Positions 1-6,846 of a stretch of DNA of 18,669 nucleotides are shown one piece after another. Position 1 is the first letter of the stretch. Each line of letters begins with the position of its first letter. The DNA lies in contig CALBGK010000248.1 of assembly GCA_937893115.1 (NCBI GenBank), positions 1 to 18,669 on the forward strand, read 5' to 3'. Source of the stretch: an uncultured Erysipelotrichaceae bacterium. Its GTDB lineage: Bacteria; Bacillota_I; Bacilli_A; Erysipelotrichales; Erysipelotrichaceae. Made by a program: the position numbers and the translations under genes. The notes below the pieces were generated by a model, which searched no databases, was not told the origin of the DNA, and saw only the letters and a list, made by a program, of their open reading frames with translations.

Positions 1-3
1 TAG
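1..3 (+). other. possible stop codon of an upstream pur-operon gene
   Basis: The window opens with TAG fused to a Shine-Dalgarno (TAGGAGG) ahead of purC. The same stop/SD fusion (TAGGAG) occurs at three other junctions here: fhs-purE, purH-purD and purD-purL. It is therefore plausible that these three bases end an upstream gene in the same operon. This is inference only, because nothing of that gene is visible. Confidence 0.3.
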
Positions 4-12
4 GAGGACAAG

Positions 13-696
13 ATGAAGAAGGTATACGTTGGAAAAACAAAAGATGTCTATATCCTAGATAATGGTAATGTCTTATTGAAATTTAAGGATGACTGCACTG
101 GTAAAGATGGTGTATTTGATCCAGGTGAAAACAGCATAGGTTTAACAATCGAAGGTATTGGTAAAGCCAATCTTGAAACATCTATTCATTTCTTTGAACT
201 ATTAAAGGAAAAAGGAATCAAGACACATTTTGTGAGTGCAAATGTGGAAGAAGCAACTATGGAAGCATTACCTGCCAAAGTTTTTGGTCACGGCTTAGAA
301 GTTATCTGTCGTTTGGTTGCGACCGGAAGTTTTATCCGCCGTTATGGTGAATATATCGAGAATGGCACAAGGTTCGAGAATGGCTATGTTGAGTGCACAT
401 TCAAGAATGATGCGTTAGGTGATCCGCTAGTTACTAAGGAAGGTCTTGAAGTATTAGGCATCATGAGTCCAGAAATGTTTGAAAGCATGAAGGAACAAAC
501 TTTAAAAATTACAAAGATTGTCGCTGATGATTTAAAATCAATTGGCTTAGATTTATGGGATATCAAGTTTGAATTCGGATATCATGGTGATGAAGTTATA
601 CTGATTGACGAAATCGCATCAGGTAATATGCGCGTATATCAAGGCGATAAGATTGTTGATCCAGTAGAACTTACTAAATTAATCTTAAACCGTTAA
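13..696 (+). CDS. purC: phosphoribosylaminoimidazole-succinocarboxamide synthase (SAICAR synthetase)
   Basis: PurC joins CAIR and aspartate with ATP to give SAICAR in de novo purine synthesis in the cytoplasm. The 227-residue protein has the family's ATP-binding start (VGKTKDVY, residues 6-13), the core [19 protein letters not shown] (94-112), DPLV, and LWDIKFEFG near the C-terminus. The usual SPDxxR signature is replaced by [10 protein letters not shown] (199-208), and the early region reads [16 protein letters not shown], so this is a divergent branch of PurC known from anaerobic Firmicutes; the arginine of the signature (R207) is kept. The ATG has a strong AGGAGG ribosome binding site eight bases upstream. 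The gene is slightly shorter than the typical 235-240 residues but complete. A hairpin separates it from purF. Confidence 0.95.
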   Translation: MKKVYVGKTKDVYILDNGNVLLKFKDDCTGKDGVFDPGENSIGLTIEGIGKANLETSIHFFELLKEKGIKTHFVSANVEEATMEALPAKVFGHGLEVICRLVATGSFIRRYGEYIENGTRFENGYVECTFKNDALGDPLVTKEGLEVLGIMSPEMFESMKEQTLKITKIVADDLKSIGLDLWDIKFEFGYHGDEVILIDEIASGNMRVYQGDKIVDPVELTKLILNR

Positions 697-702
697 TTCT
701 AT

Positions 703-731
703 AGCCCTACTTACATAGGGCTTTATTTATT
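703..731 (+). terminator. intrinsic terminator or attenuator between purC and purF
   Basis: A 7-bp stem AGCCCTA (703-709) and TAGGGCT (716-722) with a 6-nt loop is followed by TTATTTATT. It lies just after the purC stop and 23 bases before the purF ribosome binding site and start region. No obvious promoter follows it, so partial readthrough or mRNA processing is more likely than full termination. Confidence 0.5.
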
Positions 732-753
732 AATTAAAATAAAGGAGAAAAAT

Positions 754-2166
754 ATGGGTGGTTTTTTTGGCGTTGCGTCAAAGAAAGATTGTGTATTAGA
801 TTTATATTTTGGCGTTGATTATCATTCCCACTTGGGAACTCGCAGAGGCGGATTAGCTGTCTTCGGCAAAGAGAATGGCTTTCAGCGTTCTATCCATAAT
901 ATTGAGAATGCCCCATTCCGCACCAAATTCGAAAGAGAGATAGATTCATTCCATGGCAATGTTGGTATTGGTTGTATCTCTGATGGTGAAGCTCAGCCAT
1001 TACTGGTCAATTCACACTTAGGTTCCTTTGCGATTACGACTGTAGGTCGTATCAATAATATCGATGAACTGCGCGATATGTGTTTTGAATTTGGCACCAC
1101 ACACTTTTTAGAGATGTCTGGTGGTGAGATAAATCCAACTGAATTAATAGCCGCTTTAATCAATCAAAAGGCTAGCATTGAAGAAGGTTTAGCCTTTGTA
1201 CAAGAAGTAGTAAGAGGATCGATGAGCGTTCTAGTCTTGACTTCAGAGGGAATATATTGTTCAAGAGATAAATTTGGACGCACCCCCGTAGTCATCGCTC
1301 ATAAGGAAGATACTTATTGTGTGACCTTTGAATCATCAGCATATTTAAATCTTGGCTATAGTCATGTCAAGGACTTGGGACCAGGAGAGATTGTCTATAT
1401 TACTAGTGAATATCATCGAGTATTAAAGGGAATGAATGAGAAGATGAAGATGTGCTCGTTCCTTTGGGTTTACTATGGCTATCCAACTAGTGACTATGAG
1501 GGCAAGAATGTTGAGATAATGCGTAATAATTGTGGTAAGAAACTGGCTCAAAGAGATGATGTCGATGTCGATATAGTAGCTGGTGTACCAGATAGCGGTC
1601 TAGCTCATGCGATAGGATATGCCAATGAGTCAAAGAAAATCTTTGCCCGCCCTTTTATTAAATACACCCCTACTTGGCCACGCTCTTTCATGCCACAAAA
1701 TCAGATTGAAAGAAATCTCATTGCTCGCATGAAACTGATTCCTGTAGAAGAACTTATCAAAGGTAAGAAATTACTGCTCATTGATGATTCTATCGTCAGA
1801 GGAACACAACTTGGTGAGACGACAGACTTCTTATATCGCTCAGGCGCTAAGGAAGTCCATGTCCGCCCTGCTTGTCCGCCTATCATGTTTGGCTGTAAGT
1901 TCTTAAACTTCTCACGCACTTCTTCTGAGATGGACTTGATGACTAGAAAAGTTATTTGTAATCTTGAACATACTGAAGATATCAGCGATGAATTATTGAA
2001 GGAATATGCAAATCCTGATAGCGAAAAATATAAATTGATGGTTGAAGAAATCAGGAAGAGATTGCACTTTACAACTCTTGATTTCGCTCGTTTAGATGAA
2101 TTAGTAGAATCGATTGGACTTAGTCCATGTAAGCTTTGTACATATTGTTGGAATGGAGAAGAATAA
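754..2166 (+). CDS. purF: amidophosphoribosyltransferase, subfamily with degenerate glutaminase domain
   Basis: PurF makes 5-phosphoribosylamine from PRPP, the first committed step of purine synthesis. The 470-residue protein has an N-terminal Ntn-type domain (about 1-225) and a C-terminal phosphoribosyltransferase domain with GVPDSG (277-282) and the PRPP loop LLLIDDSIVRGTQL (340-353). It begins MGGFFGV instead of MCGIFGV, so the catalytic Cys1 of canonical PurF is absent. Other glutamine-site motifs are also changed: HRGQEGAG reads HLGTRRGG, and HNGNLTN reads TVGRINN. Cysteines 234, 381, 459 and 462 match the positions of the Fe-S cluster ligands of the Bacillus enzyme, with one more at 465. 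The start has an AAAGGAG site; there is no upstream start that would supply a cysteine. The stop overlaps the glnN start. I infer ammonia-dependent activity or supply of nitrogen by a partner. Confidence 0.93.
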   Translation: MGGFFGVASKKDCVLDLYFGVDYHSHLGTRRGGLAVFGKENGFQRSIHNIENAPFRTKFEREIDSFHGNVGIGCISDGEAQPLLVNSHLGSFAITTVGRINNIDELRDMCFEFGTTHFLEMSGGEINPTELIAALINQKASIEEGLAFVQEVVRGSMSVLVLTSEGIYCSRDKFGRTPVVIAHKEDTYCVTFESSAYLNLGYSHVKDLGPGEIVYITSEYHRVLKGMNEKMKMCSFLWVYYGYPTSDYEGKNVEIMRNNCGKKLAQRDDVDVDIVAGVPDSGLAHAIGYANESKKIFARPFIKYTPTWPRSFMPQNQIERNLIARMKLIPVEELIKGKKLLLIDDSIVRGTQLGETTDFLYRSGAKEVHVRPACPPIMFGCKFLNFSRTSSEMDLMTRKVICNLEHTEDISDELLKEYANPDSEKYKLMVEEIRKRLHFTTLDFARLDELVESIGLSPCKLCTYCWNGEE

Positions 2167-4235
2167 TGTTAAGTCAAGCAGAAAACTATGGTATTTATCT
2201 CTTCTCTGATGAGGTGATGAAGGAACGCATACCTAATTCTACCTATCGTGCTTTTCATAAGTCCTTAGATGAAAATGAACCTTTGACCAAGGAGACAGCG
2301 ACAGTCATAGCTAATGCGATGAAGATCTGGGCGATGGAAAAAGGAGCTACACATTTCACCCATTGGTTTACACCTATGACTGATTTATCGGCTGAAAAGC
2401 ACAACGCCTTTTTAGAATTAGACCAAGAAAAACCACTCTTTGAATTTAGTGGCAAGGCTTTGCGTAAAGGCGAATCAGATGCTTCATCATTTCCTACTGG
2501 CGGCTTAAGAGCGACTTTCGAAGCTCGTGGCTATACCACTTGGGATGCGACATCACCGGCCTTTATCAAGGATGGTTCTTTATACATCCCTACTATCTTT
2601 GTATCTTATAATGGTGAAGCGCTCGATAAAAAGACCCCTCTTTTAAGGTCGATTGAAGTCTTATCAGATAGTGTTACTAATTTATTGCATGAATTAGGAT
2701 TTAATGATGTTAAAAGCGTTAAACCTTATGTTGGGGTTGAACAGGAATATTTCTTGGTCGATGAAAAATATTATCAAAAACGTCTAGATCTAAAACTTAC
2801 TGGTCGTACCCTATTTGGGGCTAAAGCTCCTAAGGGACAAGAATTAGATGACCATTACTATGGCAGCATCAAGATGCGCGTAGCTGAATTCATGAAGAAT
2901 TTAGATGAAGAATTATGGAAGTATGGCATCCCTGCTAAGACTAAACATAATGAAGCAGCCCCTTCTCAACATGAGATTGCCTGCATTTATAGAGACGCTA
3001 ATATCACCTGCGACAACAATCAACTAGTCATGCCCCTCATGCAAGATATCGCCAAGAAGATGGGTCTTCGTTGTCTCTTGCATGAAAAGCCATACTCTTA
3101 TGTCAATGGTTCTGGCAAGCACAACAATTGGTCTTTGGTTACCGATACAGGAACTAATTTATTTTCCCCAGGCAATAATCCTGAGACTAATATCGCCTTT
3201 TTAGCTAGTGTTGCCTGCATGGTTAAGGCTGTCGATGAATTTGCTGACTTATTGCGCGTTACGACCGCTACTCTAGGAAATGATTTCCGTCTAGGCGGTA
3301 ATGAAGCACCGCCTGCCATTGTCTCGATGTTTCTAGGTGAAGATATTACCGGTTTATTTGAAAATATCAATAAAGGCGACATCAAGGCGACAAGTAAGGA
3401 AAGATTTAATACAGGTATCAATGCGACTAGCGACTTCTCTAAGGATGCTACTGATCGCAATCGTACTTCACCTCTAGCCTTTACAGGTAATAAGTTTGAA
3501 TTTAGAATGTTAGGCTCATCGCAATCTATCGCTGCTACTAATACTATGCTCAATGCCATCTTTGCTTATGAAGCTAAGACTATGGCGGAAAGAATAAGAA
3601 GTGGCGAAAAGCCAATGGATGTCATCCTGAGTTTCTATAATGAACATGAGCGTATCATTTTTGATGGTGATGGCTATTCCAAGATGTGGCAAGAAGAAGC
3701 GGCGAGAAGAGGCTTAAAGGGCTATAATAATGCCTATGATGCCATTTTGACCCTAATCGATGACAAGAATATCTCCATGCTTACAAAGATGGGTATCTAT
3801 TCTAAACAAGAGATATTATCTCGCTACGAGGTCTTCTTAGAAAATTATGCCAAGACCATCCATGTCGAGGCATCTACTGCCCTCATGATGGCTAGACAAG
3901 AAATCTATCCAGCAGTATTAAATGTCTTAAAAGAGAAGTCACAATTAGCTATTGACCTAGATAAATTAGATGTCAAAGAAGACTATCTATTAGATGATAT
4001 TAAAAAGTTCAATCTAGAAGTAGCTAAACTGAGAAATAAGATATTAGAACTAGATGAGGCGATCAAGGCTTTTGATAGTAGTGACGAATCTATGGAAGTT
4101 AAAGCCATGTTGGCGAGAGACTCCATGCTTACAAAGATGAATGAGCTAAGAGAGATAGTTGATGGTTTAGAGCTTGAATGCAGTCGTCATTCTTGGCCTT
4201 TACCTTCTTATGTCGACCTCATGTTTTCAATATAG
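2166..4235 (+). CDS. glnN: type III glutamine synthetase
   Basis: This enzyme condenses glutamate and ammonia with ATP to make glutamine, the amide donor for PurL and other amidotransferases. It has 689 residues, near the usual 700-730 of GSIII. Family signatures are TFEARGYTTWDATSPAF (about 117-133), VGVEQEYF (189-196, acidic metal ligands), KTKHNEAAPSQHE (258-270), NGSGKHNNWS (314-323), RLGGNEAPPAIVSMF, and NRTSPLAFTGNKFEFRMLGSS. The ATG at 2166 overlaps the purF stop as TAATG and has GGAGAAG just upstream inside purF, so translation is probably coupled. An in-frame start 30 bases earlier lies inside purF and has no suitable site. A terminator follows at once. Its place beside a PurF that lacks the glutaminase nucleophile suggests a shared role in nitrogen supply. 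No adenylylation-type regulation is expected for this class. Confidence 0.95.
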   Translation: MLSQAENYGIYLFSDEVMKERIPNSTYRAFHKSLDENEPLTKETATVIANAMKIWAMEKGATHFTHWFTPMTDLSAEKHNAFLELDQEKPLFEFSGKALRKGESDASSFPTGGLRATFEARGYTTWDATSPAFIKDGSLYIPTIFVSYNGEALDKKTPLLRSIEVLSDSVTNLLHELGFNDVKSVKPYVGVEQEYFLVDEKYYQKRLDLKLTGRTLFGAKAPKGQELDDHYYGSIKMRVAEFMKNLDEELWKYGIPAKTKHNEAAPSQHEIACIYRDANITCDNNQLVMPLMQDIAKKMGLRCLLHEKPYSYVNGSGKHNNWSLVTDTGTNLFSPGNNPETNIAFLASVACMVKAVDEFADLLRVTTATLGNDFRLGGNEAPPAIVSMFLGEDITGLFENINKGDIKATSKERFNTGINATSDFSKDATDRNRTSPLAFTGNKFEFRMLGSSQSIAATNTMLNAIFAYEAKTMAERIRSGEKPMDVILSFYNEHERIIFDGDGYSKMWQEEAARRGLKGYNNAYDAILTLIDDKNISMLTKMGIYSKQEILSRYEVFLENYAKTIHVEASTALMMARQEIYPAVLNVLKEKSQLAIDLDKLDVKEDYLLDDIKKFNLEVAKLRNKILELDEAIKAFDSSDESMEVKAMLARDSMLTKMNELREIVDGLELECSRHSWPLPSYVDLMFSI

Positions 4236-4262
4236 TCAGGTGTTTAACATCTGACTTTTTAA
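4235..4262 (+). terminator. intrinsic terminator after glnN
   Basis: An 8-bp stem GTCAGGTG (4235-4242) pairs with CATCTGAC (4248-4255), with one G-U pair and a TTTAA loop. A TTTTT run follows at 4256-4260. The stem begins at the last base of the glnN stop codon. This closes the purC-purF-glnN unit. Confidence 0.85.
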
Positions 4263-4311
4263 TTAATATGCAAAATTTATCGATGGTAAGCGCTTTAGGC
4301 TACTTCTTTTC

Positions 4312-4340
4312 TTCTATGCTTAAAAATATTAGGTTATAAT
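4312..4340 (+). promoter_or_regulatory. promoter of the small DUF6465-like gene
   Basis: A perfect -10 box TATAAT lies at 4335-4340. A weak -35 candidate, TTCTAT at 4312-4317, is 17 bp upstream. The ribosome binding site GGAGG begins 11 bases after the -10, so the leader is very short. The preceding terminator supports an independent promoter here. Confidence 0.6.
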
Positions 4341-4362
4341 ACGTTTGTATGGAGGTATCGAA

Positions 4363-4569
4363 ATGAAAACAAATATTAATGTGCAGGCTGAAGGTAATAA
4401 TTATGATATTACAAATATCGAAAAGCGTGTCAAAGATGATTTAAAGGCACAAGGTGTCTTAGTGAAGGACATTCAAGCTATCGACCTATATGTACAGCCT
4501 ATCACTGGTCTTTGCTACTACGTGGCAGATGTTAAGGGCCAGAATATCGAAGGCAAAATAGAGTTATAA
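4363..4569 (+). CDS. small DUF6465-like protein, function unknown
   Basis: This gene encodes a 68-residue acidic cytoplasmic protein with no membrane segment. The pattern VKDIQAIDLYVQP followed by CYYVADVKG and a final GKIEL strand resembles DUF6465, a short family found in Firmicutes whose role is unknown. I assign the family from memory of its DIKxLDLYVKP...YYV pattern. The ATG at 4363 has GGAGG at 4351-4355 with seven bases of spacing; the in-frame TTG 18 bases earlier overlaps that site and is not the start. The gene stands alone: a terminator precedes it, it has its own TATAAT promoter, and a riboswitch-controlled unit follows. No clear terminator follows it, so some transcription could run on into the ZTP riboswitch. 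Confidence 0.75.
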   Translation: MKTNINVQAEGNNYDITNIEKRVKDDLKAQGVLVKDIQAIDLYVQPITGLCYYVADVKGQNIEGKIEL

Positions 4570-4606
4570 ACTGACGATTTTTTCACTGTTTTATCAGATT
4601 AAACGG

Positions 4607-4635
4607 TTCAAAAAAAGAGCTAAATATGTTAACAT
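4607..4635 (+). promoter_or_regulatory. candidate promoter of the riboswitch-fhs-pur unit
   Basis: TTCAAA (4607-4612) and TAACAT (4630-4635) are separated by 17 bp. Each matches the sigma-A consensus at four of six positions. A start about seven bases later would fall at 4642, exactly where the riboswitch P1 stem begins. Support is the spacing and the fit to the aptamer edge; the boxes themselves are weak. Confidence 0.4.
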
Positions 4636-4641
4636 TTAAGT

Positions 4642-4720
4642 GTTATACAACTGACGGAATAGTGGATCACCACATGGGAGTATAATTTTTGAAGGAGTCG
4701 ACCGTCTGGGCCATTGTCCT
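4642..4720 (+). promoter_or_regulatory. ZTP riboswitch (pfl motif)
   Basis: The core consensus of the pfl/ZTP class is present: CTGACGG (4651-4657), a GTGG-ATCA-CCAC hairpin (4662-4673), ATGGGAG, then GACCGTCTGGGC ending the aptamer. P1 forms from GTTATAC (4642-4648) with GTATAAT (4680-4686). The pseudoknot GACGG (4653-4657) with CCGTC (4702-4706) is perfect. The class senses ZTP/ZMP, which builds up when 10-formyl-THF is low, and usually turns on fhs, pur or folate genes by preventing termination. Its place ahead of fhs and six pur genes fits this exactly. Downstream, the sequence to 4732 can fold into a competing hairpin. Confidence 0.88.
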
Positions 4721-4742
4721 AGGGGTATTGACTTCTTGGTTT
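4697..4742 (+). terminator. possible expression-platform hairpin of the ZTP riboswitch, U-tract missing
   Basis: Three short helices can stack: GTC (4697-4699) with GAC (4730-4732), ACC (4701-4703) with GGT (4724-4726), and CTGGG (4706-4710) with CCTAG (4718-4722). This uses bases 4702-4706 that also form the aptamer pseudoknot, so the two folds exclude each other, as expected for a terminator-type switch. The tail TTCTTGGTTT is only partly U-rich and already encodes Fhs residues. The platform therefore looks cut short by the same event that removed the fhs start. Confidence 0.4.
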
Positions 4743-6339
4743 AAGTGAAGATGACCTAGAATTATATGGGAAGTATAAGGCTAAAATTTCACTGTCAACT
4801 ATTGAAAGACTGAGTAAAGAAAAAGACGGTAAATTAGTCTTGGTTACAGCTATCAATCCAACACCGGCAGGTGAGGGAAAGACGACGACGATGATAGGGT
4901 TAGCTCAAAGCCTAAATAAGATAGGCAAGAAAACTGTCGTAGCTATGCGTGAACCTTCATTAGGTCCTTGTTTTGGTGTCAAAGGTGGCGCCGCTGGTGG
5001 TGGCTATGCACAAGTTGTACCGATGGAGGATATCAATCTTCATTTCACTGGTGATATTCATGCGATTACCACCGCCAACAATCTTATTTCAGCTATGCTA
5101 GATAATTCTTTACAACAGGGTAATCCTCTAGATATCGATGAGCGTCAAATCGTTTGGAAAAGATGTGTTGATTTAAATGATAGAGCTCTTCGCCATATTG
5201 TCGTAGGTCTTGGTGGCAAGGCAAATGGTGTTCCAAGAGAAGATGGTTTTGATATCTCAGTAGCTAGTGAAGTTATGGGCGTTTTGTGTTTAGCGACATC
5301 ACTTGAGGATTTAAAAAAGCGCATTGCTAGAATGATAGTTGCCTACACTCACGATGGAAAGGCTGTAACTGTTGATGACTTAAAGGCGACAGGAGCTGTT
5401 ACTCTCTTATTGAAAGATGCGATTAAGCCAAATCTAGTACAGACACTAACTCATACTCCAGTCTTTGTCCATGGAGGACCTTTCGCTAATATCGCTCATG
5501 GTTGCAACTCCGTCATGGCTACTAAACTAGCCTTAAAATGTGGGGAGATCACTATTACCGAAGCAGGATTTGGTGCTGACTTAGGTGCTGAAAAATTCTT
5601 AGATATCAAGTGTCGTCAAGCTGATTTGCATCCAGATGCTGTCGTGATTGTAGCGACGGTCAGAGCCTTAAAGATGCATGGTGGTCTAGATAAAAAAGAT
5701 CTCAATCACGAAGATCTCGATGCACTTAGAAAGGGCATAGAGAATTTAGAAAAACATATCGAAAATATTAGCCTATATGGCATTCCTAGCGTTGTAGCTA
5801 TCAATGCTTTTCCAAGTGATACTGAAAATGAATTAAACTTACTTCGTGAAATCTGCGAGAAGAAGGGAGTTAAAGTGGCTCTATCTAAGGTTTGGGCCTT
5901 AGGTGCAGATGGTGGCATTGAATTAGCTAATGAATTATTAAATATTCTAGATAATAAAAAGAGTGACTATCATCCTATCTATGAATTGGATATGTCAATA
6001 GAAGATAAGATTAAGACTATCGCGACGAAGATTTATGGAGCTGATGATGTCGTCTTTGCCAAGAAGGCCTTAACTAAGATTGATAGATATACTAAACAGG
6101 GTTTAGGTAATCTACCAGTCTGCATCGCTAAGACACAATATTCATTAAGTGACAATCCAAGTCTATTAGGTCGACCTCATGGCTTTAAGATTGAAGTAAA
6201 TGATATTATCCCTAATGCAGGTTCAGGCTTTATGGTAGCTATTTGTGGTGACATCATGCGTATGCCAGGTCTACCTAAGTTACCAGCCGCTAATAATATG
6301 GATATCTTGGATGATGGAGAAATAATTGGATTATTTTAG
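4732..6339 (+). CDS. fhs: formate-tetrahydrofolate ligase, 5'-truncated with no visible start codon
   Basis: Fhs joins formate and THF with ATP to give 10-formyl-THF, the one-carbon donor for PurN and PurH. The open frame encodes 535 residues after a TGA at 4729-4731 and reads [20 protein letters not shown] at once. In full-length enzymes (about 556-560 residues) this block starts near residue 25. The P-loop TPAGEGKTT is at residues 44-52 of this frame; [24 protein letters not shown], the [10 protein letters not shown] block and the C-terminal [15 protein letters not shown] are intact, and no internal frameshift is seen. There is no ATG, GTG or TTG before a TTG at 4840, which would also remove the conserved LYGKYKAKI and has no ribosome binding site. 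An ATT at 4786 has a weak TAAGG before it. The gene is either a 5'-deleted pseudogene, started at a rare codon, or affected by a sequence error. The nine-base gap to purE shows operon linkage. Confidence 0.88.
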   Translation, partial: LLGLSEDDLELYGKYKAKISLSTIERLSKEKDGKLVLVTAINPTPAGEGKTTTMIGLAQSLNKIGKKTVVAMREPSLGPCFGVKGGAAGGGYAQVVPMEDINLHFTGDIHAITTANNLISAMLDNSLQQGNPLDIDERQIVWKRCVDLNDRALRHIVVGLGGKANGVPREDGFDISVASEVMGVLCLATSLEDLKKRIARMIVAYTHDGKAVTVDDLKATGAVTLLLKDAIKPNLVQTLTHTPVFVHGGPFANIAHGCNSVMATKLALKCGEITITEAGFGADLGAEKFLDIKCRQADLHPDAVVIVATVRALKMHGGLDKKDLNHEDLDALRKGIENLEKHIENISLYGIPSVVAINAFPSDTENELNLLREICEKKGVKVALSKVWALGADGGIELANELLNILDNKKSDYHPIYELDMSIEDKIKTIATKIYGADDVVFAKKALTKIDRYTKQGLGNLPVCIAKTQYSLSDNPSLLGRPHGFKIEVNDIIPNAGSGFMVAICGDIMRMPGLPKLPAANNMDILDDGEIIGLF

Positions 6340-6348
6340 GAGAGGAAT

Positions 6349-6837
6349 ATGAAAGTAGCAATCATCATGGGTTCAACTAGTGATTTAACTAAGGTTGAAC
6401 CAGCAATTGAAATCTTAAAAAAATATGATGTGACTGTCGATGTGCGTTGTCTATCGGCTCATCGTGCTCACAAGGGACTAAGTGAATACCTGGATACTAT
6501 CAATAGTGATGGTACAGAAGTAGTAATTACTGCTGCTGGCATGGCTGCAGCACTGCCGGGAGTAGTAGCTTCAATGACGACTTTGCCTGTCATCGGTGTG
6601 CCATTATCAGGTTCGGTATTAGATGGTATGGATGCCCTAATGTCCATCGTTCAAATGCCTAGTGGTATTCCGGTAGCTACTGTGGCTATCAATGGCAGTA
6701 AAAATGCAGCTTACTTAGCTCTTGAAATCTTGGGCATCAAATATCCTGAGATAAAAGAAAAATTGTTAAATGAGCGCAAAGATATGGAAACAAAGGCGAT
6801 GAAGGCCAATGAAGAAATAATAAATAAGTATAGATAA
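6349..6837 (+). CDS. purE: PurE, 5-(carboxyamino)imidazole ribonucleotide mutase / AIR carboxylase
   Basis: PurE supplies CAIR, the substrate of PurC. The 162-residue protein shows MGSTSD (7-12), the active-site SAHR (36-39, with His38), AAGMAAALPG (62-71), and SIVQMPSGIPVATVAIN (99-115). It lacks the histidine usual in the AHLPG motif of class I enzymes, having Ala at that place, yet overall it resembles class I more than the class II AIR carboxylases with a SNALSG-type loop. purK, the class I partner, is not in the window. Whether it uses N5-CAIR or AIR plus CO2 is therefore open. The start is set by AGGAGAGG six bases upstream, which overlaps the fhs stop codon. Confidence 0.95.
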   Translation: MKVAIIMGSTSDLTKVEPAIEILKKYDVTVDVRCLSAHRAHKGLSEYLDTINSDGTEVVITAAGMAAALPGVVASMTTLPVIGVPLSGSVLDGMDALMSIVQMPSGIPVATVAINGSKNAAYLALEILGIKYPEIKEKLLNERKDMETKAMKANEEIINKYR

Positions 6838-6846
6838 GAGGGAAGT

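Noticed and set aside
2136..2165. Earlier in-frame ATG that would extend glnN by 10 residues
   Set aside because: It lies inside the purF C-terminus, has no ribosome binding site, and the ATG at 2166 has GGAGAAG at good spacing and the family's normal N-terminus.
3098..3559. 153-codon open frame on the minus strand inside glnN
   Set aside because: It is a shadow of the strongly conserved glnN coding frame, with no start signal or family resemblance.
4689..4745. Short frame beginning TTG over the riboswitch (KESTVWAIV...) as a leader peptide or the fhs N-terminus
   Set aside because: It is explained by conserved aptamer bases, does not resemble an Fhs N-terminus, and stops in another frame.
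4840..6339. TTG at 4840 as the true fhs start
   Set aside because: No ribosome binding site is present, and it would discard the conserved [10 protein letters not shown] segment that is clearly encoded just upstream in the same frame.
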